From: Caldiserica bacterium UBA4822
Lineage (GTDB): Bacteria > Caldisericota > Caldisericia > Cryosericales > Cryosericaceae
NCBI GenBank assembly: GCA_002402295.1
Contig: DHFO01000043.1
Span: 1-64,000 of the forward strand
Direction of reading: 5' to 3'
Length of the DNA: 64,000 nucleotides
How positions within the stretch are numbered: the stretch's first letter is position 1; each line of letters starts with the position of its first letter. Under the pieces are notes generated by a model. The model ran no database searches, was not told where the DNA came from, and saw only the letters and a program-made list of their open reading frames with translations. Below, one piece after another: positions 60,487-64,000 of this stretch. The position numbers were made by a program, and so were the translations under genes.

Positions 60487-61032
60487 GTGAACGATGTCTG
60501 TATGGTGCGAAGTGAACTCGTGCGGCATGCGACACATCCGGACAGTCGAGATATGACCGGAGAGAAACTGGTATCGCTGCACATAACCATTCCCGAGCTC
60601 AAAGGGATGCCGCCCGGTGTTGCGACGCAGGTGTCAACGGCGTTCTGGGTGCCTCTTGCGGAGTTTGTCCTTGGACGGGCGGATTCGTTCGCAGTCGTAT
60701 GTCAGCGGGGGGACATACGTGCCATCAAGCTCCTCATGCCGCTGGCTGAGACCATCGAACGAAGGCACGAGGATGGGGCGCTGATGTTCTGGGGAACAGT
60801 CACGGCGCCGGTGAGGCAGGCCCTGGTGCACGGACACGGCTCTAGGCACGAGTCCCTATGGTGGTGGCAGATGGTATTGACCGCCGATGGCAGCCGCGTC
60901 TTCGAGCTGCGCGGCTATGGTGAACGCATGGAGCTGTTCGGGCTGACAGAGGAAGAAGCGAGGACAGTGCTCGACATGGTGCCATTTTCGGCCCGTGTGG
61001 CCCGTACGGCGGAAGCGGCTGGAGACCGATGA
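60487..61032 (+). CDS. conserved hypothetical protein
   Basis: 181 codons from GTG 60487 (GGCGGG upstream); ATG 60502 or ATG 60553 may be the true start. EKLVSLHITIPELKGMPPGV, then FWVPLAEFVLGRADSFAVVC and WWWQMVLTADGSRVFELRGY suggest a small cytosolic alpha/beta protein. The C-terminus resembles a helical regulator-like tail (LTEEEARTVLDMV). It stands 46 nt before the Fe-ADH gene. No family recognised. Confidence 0.6.
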   Translation: MNDVCMVRSELVRHATHPDSRDMTGEKLVSLHITIPELKGMPPGVATQVSTAFWVPLAEFVLGRADSFAVVCQRGDIRAIKLLMPLAETIERRHEDGALMFWGTVTAPVRQALVHGHGSRHESLWWWQMVLTADGSRVFELRGYGERMELFGLTEEEARTVLDMVPFSARVARTAEAAGDR

Positions 61033-61077
61033 ACGGGCGGCGCACTGAAGAAGCAGCAGTGATGGGGAGGTGTTGAT

Positions 61078-62229
61078 ATGCCCGGAACGTACTATATGCC
61101 AGGCGTCAACCTGATTCACCGGGGAGCCCTGCAAGACGTGGGAGCCTGGGCCAGCAACCTTGGTGGAACAAAGGCGCTTATCGTGGCTTCGATGGGTTCT
61201 ACAGGTCAGGAACAGGGCCGCATGGTGGCGGATGTGCTGGAGCGGAGCAGCATTGCTTCGGTCGTGTATGCGGGTGCCGGGCCCAACCCGACGGACGCCA
61301 TGGTGGTCACGGGGGTGCAGCTGTACGGGGATGAACACTGCGATCTGCTGGTGGCTATCGGCGGAGGCAGCGCAATGGACTGTGCCAAGGGCATCGGCCT
61401 GATCGTGACAAACGGCGGAACCGTCGACCAGTATGAGGGCGAGAACAAGGCGTCCCGGCGGCTGCCCCCGTTCATCACGGTGAACACCACAGCGGGAACA
61501 GGCAGCGAAGTTACCTCGGTGGCAGTCCTCACTGACAGCAGGACGCACCACAAGATGACTATCAAGGACTGGCGGCTGACCGCAGATGTGTCGGTCAACG
61601 ACGCGCAGCTGATGGTCAGCATGCCGCCAGCACTGACCGCTGCCACCGGCATGGATGCGCTGTCGCATGCTATCGAAGCCTACGTCGCCACCAACGCGAC
61701 GGCGCTTACAGACTCGCTTGCATACGAGGCCATAACGCTCGTGTGCCAGTGGCTTCCGCGTGCGTTCGACAAGGGCGACGATATCGCGGCTCGGCACGGA
61801 ATGTGCAACGCAGCATTCCTCGCGGGACTGGCATTCAACAATTCGGGCCTCGGCTACGTGCATGCGCTTTCTCACCCGCTGACCGGCAAGTACGGCCTGC
61901 CGCACGGGGTTCTCAACGCGGTGCTTCTGCCTGCCGTCATGCGGTGGAACTCGGTGCTGGTCGGCAGCAGGATGGCAAAGATTGCTGTCGCGATGGGCGT
62001 GGGGCATCCGTGGCGCACGGACCGTGAGAACGCAGAGAAGGCCATTGCCGGGGTGGAGGACCTGAACCGTCGACTGAGAATTCCCCCGGGGCTGTCTGCG
62101 ATGGGCGTACGGGAGGCCGACCTGCCGGAGCTTGCCGAGCAGGCGATGGAGGAGCTGGTAGGCAAGACTAACCCCCGCCAGGTGGCGTCTGCGGAACAAA
62201 TGCAGCGGCTATACCTGGATTCCATGTAG
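61078..62229 (+). CDS. iron-containing alcohol dehydrogenase
   Basis: 383 aa. DLLVAIGGGSAMDCAKGIGL (NAD(P)), FITVNTTAGTGSEVTSVAVL and the metal site: Asp and His in TGMDALSHAIEAYV, and His, His in GYVHALSHPLTGKYGLPHG. All four ligands are present, in contrast to the two homologues at 44186 and 46801. It most likely reduces short aldehydes to alcohols with NAD(P)H in fermentation. GGGGAGG lies 8 nt before ATG 61078. Confidence 0.92.
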   Translation: MPGTYYMPGVNLIHRGALQDVGAWASNLGGTKALIVASMGSTGQEQGRMVADVLERSSIASVVYAGAGPNPTDAMVVTGVQLYGDEHCDLLVAIGGGSAMDCAKGIGLIVTNGGTVDQYEGENKASRRLPPFITVNTTAGTGSEVTSVAVLTDSRTHHKMTIKDWRLTADVSVNDAQLMVSMPPALTAATGMDALSHAIEAYVATNATALTDSLAYEAITLVCQWLPRAFDKGDDIAARHGMCNAAFLAGLAFNNSGLGYVHALSHPLTGKYGLPHGVLNAVLLPAVMRWNSVLVGSRMAKIAVAMGVGHPWRTDRENAEKAIAGVEDLNRRLRIPPGLSAMGVREADLPELAEQAMEELVGKTNPRQVASAEQMQRLYLDSM

Positions 62230-62249
62230 CCCTGCGCACAGGTCAGCGC

Positions 62250-63017
62250 ATGCTCGGAGCCATCGTCGGCGACATCGTCGGCTCGGTCTACGAATATCAT
62301 GTGGTGGTGAGCGGCGAGCGCCCGCTGCTTGCGGCAAGTTCGACCTATACCGACGAGACAGTGCTGACGCTTGCAGTGGCGGACAGTGTCCTGCATCGGC
62401 GTCCTTATGCTGAGACCTTGCGGGCATGGGCCGTTGCCAATCCCGGTCGACGGTACAGCACGCGCTTTCAGAAGTGGCTGGACGACCCTGAACACACTCT
62501 GCCACTGAGCTACAGCAATGGAGCTGCGGCCAGGGTCAGTCCGGTCGGATGGGCATTCGACACGCTGGATGAAACACTTGAGGAGGCCCGCCGCAGTGCG
62601 GAACCCACGCATAACCACCCCGATGGCATCGCCGGCGCTCAGGCGGTGGCCGCCGCCATCTTCTTGGCCCGTACAGGTACTTCGCAGCAAGCCATCCGGT
62701 CCGAACTCGAGGCTCGCTTCGGCTACGACCTGCACCGTTCTCTGACCGACTGTCGCGGAGGATGGTTCGAGGCGGCCGAACTCTCTGTGCCCGAGGCCAT
62801 CATCTGCTTCCTGGAGTCCAGCGATGTTGCATCCAGTCTCCAGCACGCAGTCGACCTGCTTGGGGACGCCGATTCGCAGGCGGCAGTCGCCGGCAGCATT
62901 GCGGAAGCCTTCTATCACGGCATTCCAGCGGACCTGGCGCAGCCGTGCCTTGCGATGCTGCCGGAAGGCTTCCGGTCTGTCGTCGACGAGTTCCGCTCCC
63001 GCTTTCATCTCCCCTGA
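62250..63017 (+). CDS. ADP-ribosylglycohydrolase-family protein
   Basis: 255 aa. MLGAIVGDIVGSVYEYH is the start typical of the DraG/ARH family. The Mg sites read STYTDETVLTLAVADS (usually TDDT; the second Asp is Glu here) and LLGDADSQAAVAGSIAEAFY (usually GDxDT; Ser for Thr). The metal-binding oxygens are largely kept, so activity on ADP-ribosyl groups is plausible. It starts 20 nt after the Fe-ADH gene and is followed by a glycosidase after 15 nt, so a three-gene operon is likely. Confidence 0.85.
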   Translation: MLGAIVGDIVGSVYEYHVVVSGERPLLAASSTYTDETVLTLAVADSVLHRRPYAETLRAWAVANPGRRYSTRFQKWLDDPEHTLPLSYSNGAAARVSPVGWAFDTLDETLEEARRSAEPTHNHPDGIAGAQAVAAAIFLARTGTSQQAIRSELEARFGYDLHRSLTDCRGGWFEAAELSVPEAIICFLESSDVASSLQHAVDLLGDADSQAAVAGSIAEAFYHGIPADLAQPCLAMLPEGFRSVVDEFRSRFHLP

Positions 63018-63032
63018 GAACAAGAACGAGCG

Positions 63033-64000
63033 ATGCTGCGCACAGACGGCTGCTGGTTCAAGGACGAGGCGGGGAGGACGGTTCTCCTGCGTGGCGTCAA
63101 CCTGGGTGGAGACAGCAAGGTCCCGACTGTTCCGGATGGAGCGACCCACAACCCTGAGGGATTCTTCGACCACCGCATGGTGTCCTTCGTAGGAAGGCCA
63201 TTTCCACTGGACGAAGCTGCCGAGCACCTGAGCCGACTCAAATCGTGGGGGCTTACGCTCCTGCGGTTCCTGGTGACATGGGAGGCCATCGAGCACGCCG
63301 GGCCTGGGTTGTACGACACCGAGTACCTGGACTATCTCGAGCGTGTCATGCGGCTCGCGGACGACATGGGCTTCACCGTGTTCATCGACCCCCATCAGGA
63401 TGTCTGGAGCAGATTCACCGGCGGTGACGGCGCGCCGGGATGGACGCTGGAAGCGGCTGGTCTGGACATGACCCGCTTCGCGGACACCTATGCTGCCATC
63501 GTTCATCAAACGCATGGGGACCCATATCCCAGTTCGCTGTGGTCTACCAACACAACGCGCCTGGCATGCGCGACGATGTTCACCCTGTTCTTTGGCGGGG
63601 AGGACTTCGCCCCAGGCGTCACAGTGGACGGCGAGGGTATCCAGGAGTATCTGCAGCGCCACTACGTGGATGCGCTCCTGCAGGTAGTTCAACGTCTCAA
63701 GGGGATTTCCTGCGTTATTGGGTACGACACGTTCAACGAACCATCGCATGGCTATATCGGCTGGAATGACCTCATGGCACTCGAGGGCGACCAGAAGCAG
63801 GGCCTCGAGCCCACGCCCCTCCAGTCGTTTGCGCTGGGGGACGGTCTTGAGCAGGAGGTTGAGGTCTGGTCCATGGAACGCCGGGGTCCGCGCCTGCAGG
63901 GGCACGAGGGGGTGAACGCCGGACACGCGCGGGCATGGCAGGACGGCGTTCCCTGCATCTGGCGCGAGCATGGCGTCTGGGACATCAGTGCGGACGGCGT
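63033..64000 (+). CDS. glycoside hydrolase family 5-like (endoglycosylceramidase-like), cut by the window end
   Basis: 322 codons are visible from ATG 63033 with no stop before base 64000. RTVLLRGVNLGGDSKVPTVP, LKSWGLTLLRFLVTWEAIEH, FTVFIDPHQDVWSRFTGGDG and GYDTFNEPSHGYIG fit GH5 TIM-barrel enzymes of the endoglycosylceramidase/cellulase type; the Glu of FNEP is the acid/base. The nucleophile Glu lies further on, outside the window. There is no signal peptide, so it probably acts inside the cell on oligosaccharides or glycolipids. Confidence 0.85.
   Translation, partial: MLRTDGCWFKDEAGRTVLLRGVNLGGDSKVPTVPDGATHNPEGFFDHRMVSFVGRPFPLDEAAEHLSRLKSWGLTLLRFLVTWEAIEHAGPGLYDTEYLDYLERVMRLADDMGFTVFIDPHQDVWSRFTGGDGAPGWTLEAAGLDMTRFADTYAAIVHQTHGDPYPSSLWSTNTTRLACATMFTLFFGGEDFAPGVTVDGEGIQEYLQRHYVDALLQVVQRLKGISCVIGYDTFNEPSHGYIGWNDLMALEGDQKQGLEPTPLQSFALGDGLEQEVEVWSMERRGPRLQGHEGVNAGHARAWQDGVPCIWREHGVWDISADG

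Noticed and set aside
61872..63971. 699-codon open frame on the minus strand
   Set aside because: It lies antisense to the Fe-ADH, ADP-ribosylglycohydrolase and GH5 genes, whose protein motifs are clear. Its translation has no recognisable motif, and long antisense frames are expected in high-GC DNA.
1..64000. CRISPR arrays, tRNA or rRNA genes
   Set aside because: No regularly spaced short repeats, no tRNA-like T-loop/anticodon arrangement and no rRNA sequence were noticed; I could not run a dedicated search.

Overview
The window reads as one stretch of a bacterial chromosome or metagenomic contig. Dense, high-GC, housekeeping-like blocks alternate with looser, lower-GC accessory blocks full of secreted and membrane proteins, paralogues and broken genes. 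Protein families point to an anaerobic, probably fermentative bacterium: CoA-disulfide reductase with a rhodanese domain, a short GT35 alpha-glucan phosphorylase, ammonia-dependent AsnA, a large (630 aa) glutamine synthetase, three Fe-ADH-family proteins, flavin reductase/flavoredoxin, KtrAB, and SLH-domain anchoring. I cannot fix the taxon from sequence alone. A lineage such as Caldisericota (Cryosericum-like) would fit, but that is a guess.

Layout. 1-14.7 kb (accessory): PepSY-like modules, lipoproteins, an ECF sigma factor with a membrane-anchored partner, and a family of membrane proteins ending in the motif LYVVLPxRAWxWM, several of them broken. 14.8-19.3 kb (minus strand): a foreign-looking island of zinc-ribbon/transmembrane proteins of Firmicutes style, bounded on the right by a decayed IS5-type element. 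19.3-31.3 kb (core-like): CoA-disulfide reductase, tocopherol-cyclase-like protein, alpha-glucan phosphorylase, AsnA, a marR plus heterodimeric ABC exporter operon, a dead esterase gene and rlmN. 31.4-40.2 kb (accessory): a second block of the same membrane-protein family together with CehA-like PHP metallohydrolases, one truncated and one frameshifted. 40.4-64 kb (core-like): MFS transporter with a ChrB-like protein, PNPOx and rhodanese lipoprotein, flavin reductase, a GldA-like/GNAT/Nudix/Fe-ADH cluster, tandem LytR-CpsA-Psr proteins, DUF2804, aldo/keto reductase, DUF4342, SLH-anchored serine-hydrolase homologue, KtrAB, MscL, glutamine synthetase, Mug, an intact Fe-ADH, ADP-ribosylglycohydrolase and a GH5 glycosidase that runs off the end.

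The most unusual signal is non-coding. A promoter-plus-leader cassette of about 110-200 nt occurs at least five times in the accessory blocks (starting near 1617, 7586 and 9649 on +, and at 36937 and 40163 on -). Each copy begins with a TATACT-like -10 box and carries a small hairpin followed by a GCGCTGAnGGC-like box; most end in a GGAGG-type ribosome-binding site directly before a secreted or membrane protein gene. The 7586 and 40163 copies are nearly identical over their whole length, although the genes behind them start differently. This looks like a shared structured 5' leader or a mobile regulatory cassette that links a lineage-specific envelope-protein repertoire.

Other recurring themes are: enzyme families with lost catalytic residues (two Fe-ADH homologues, a rhodanese with Ser for Cys, an SLH-anchored serine hydrolase lacking the SxxK lysine); long perfect intergenic hairpins without a U-tract; and -10 boxes exactly 6 nt before ATG at rlmN and mug, which predicts leaderless mRNAs.
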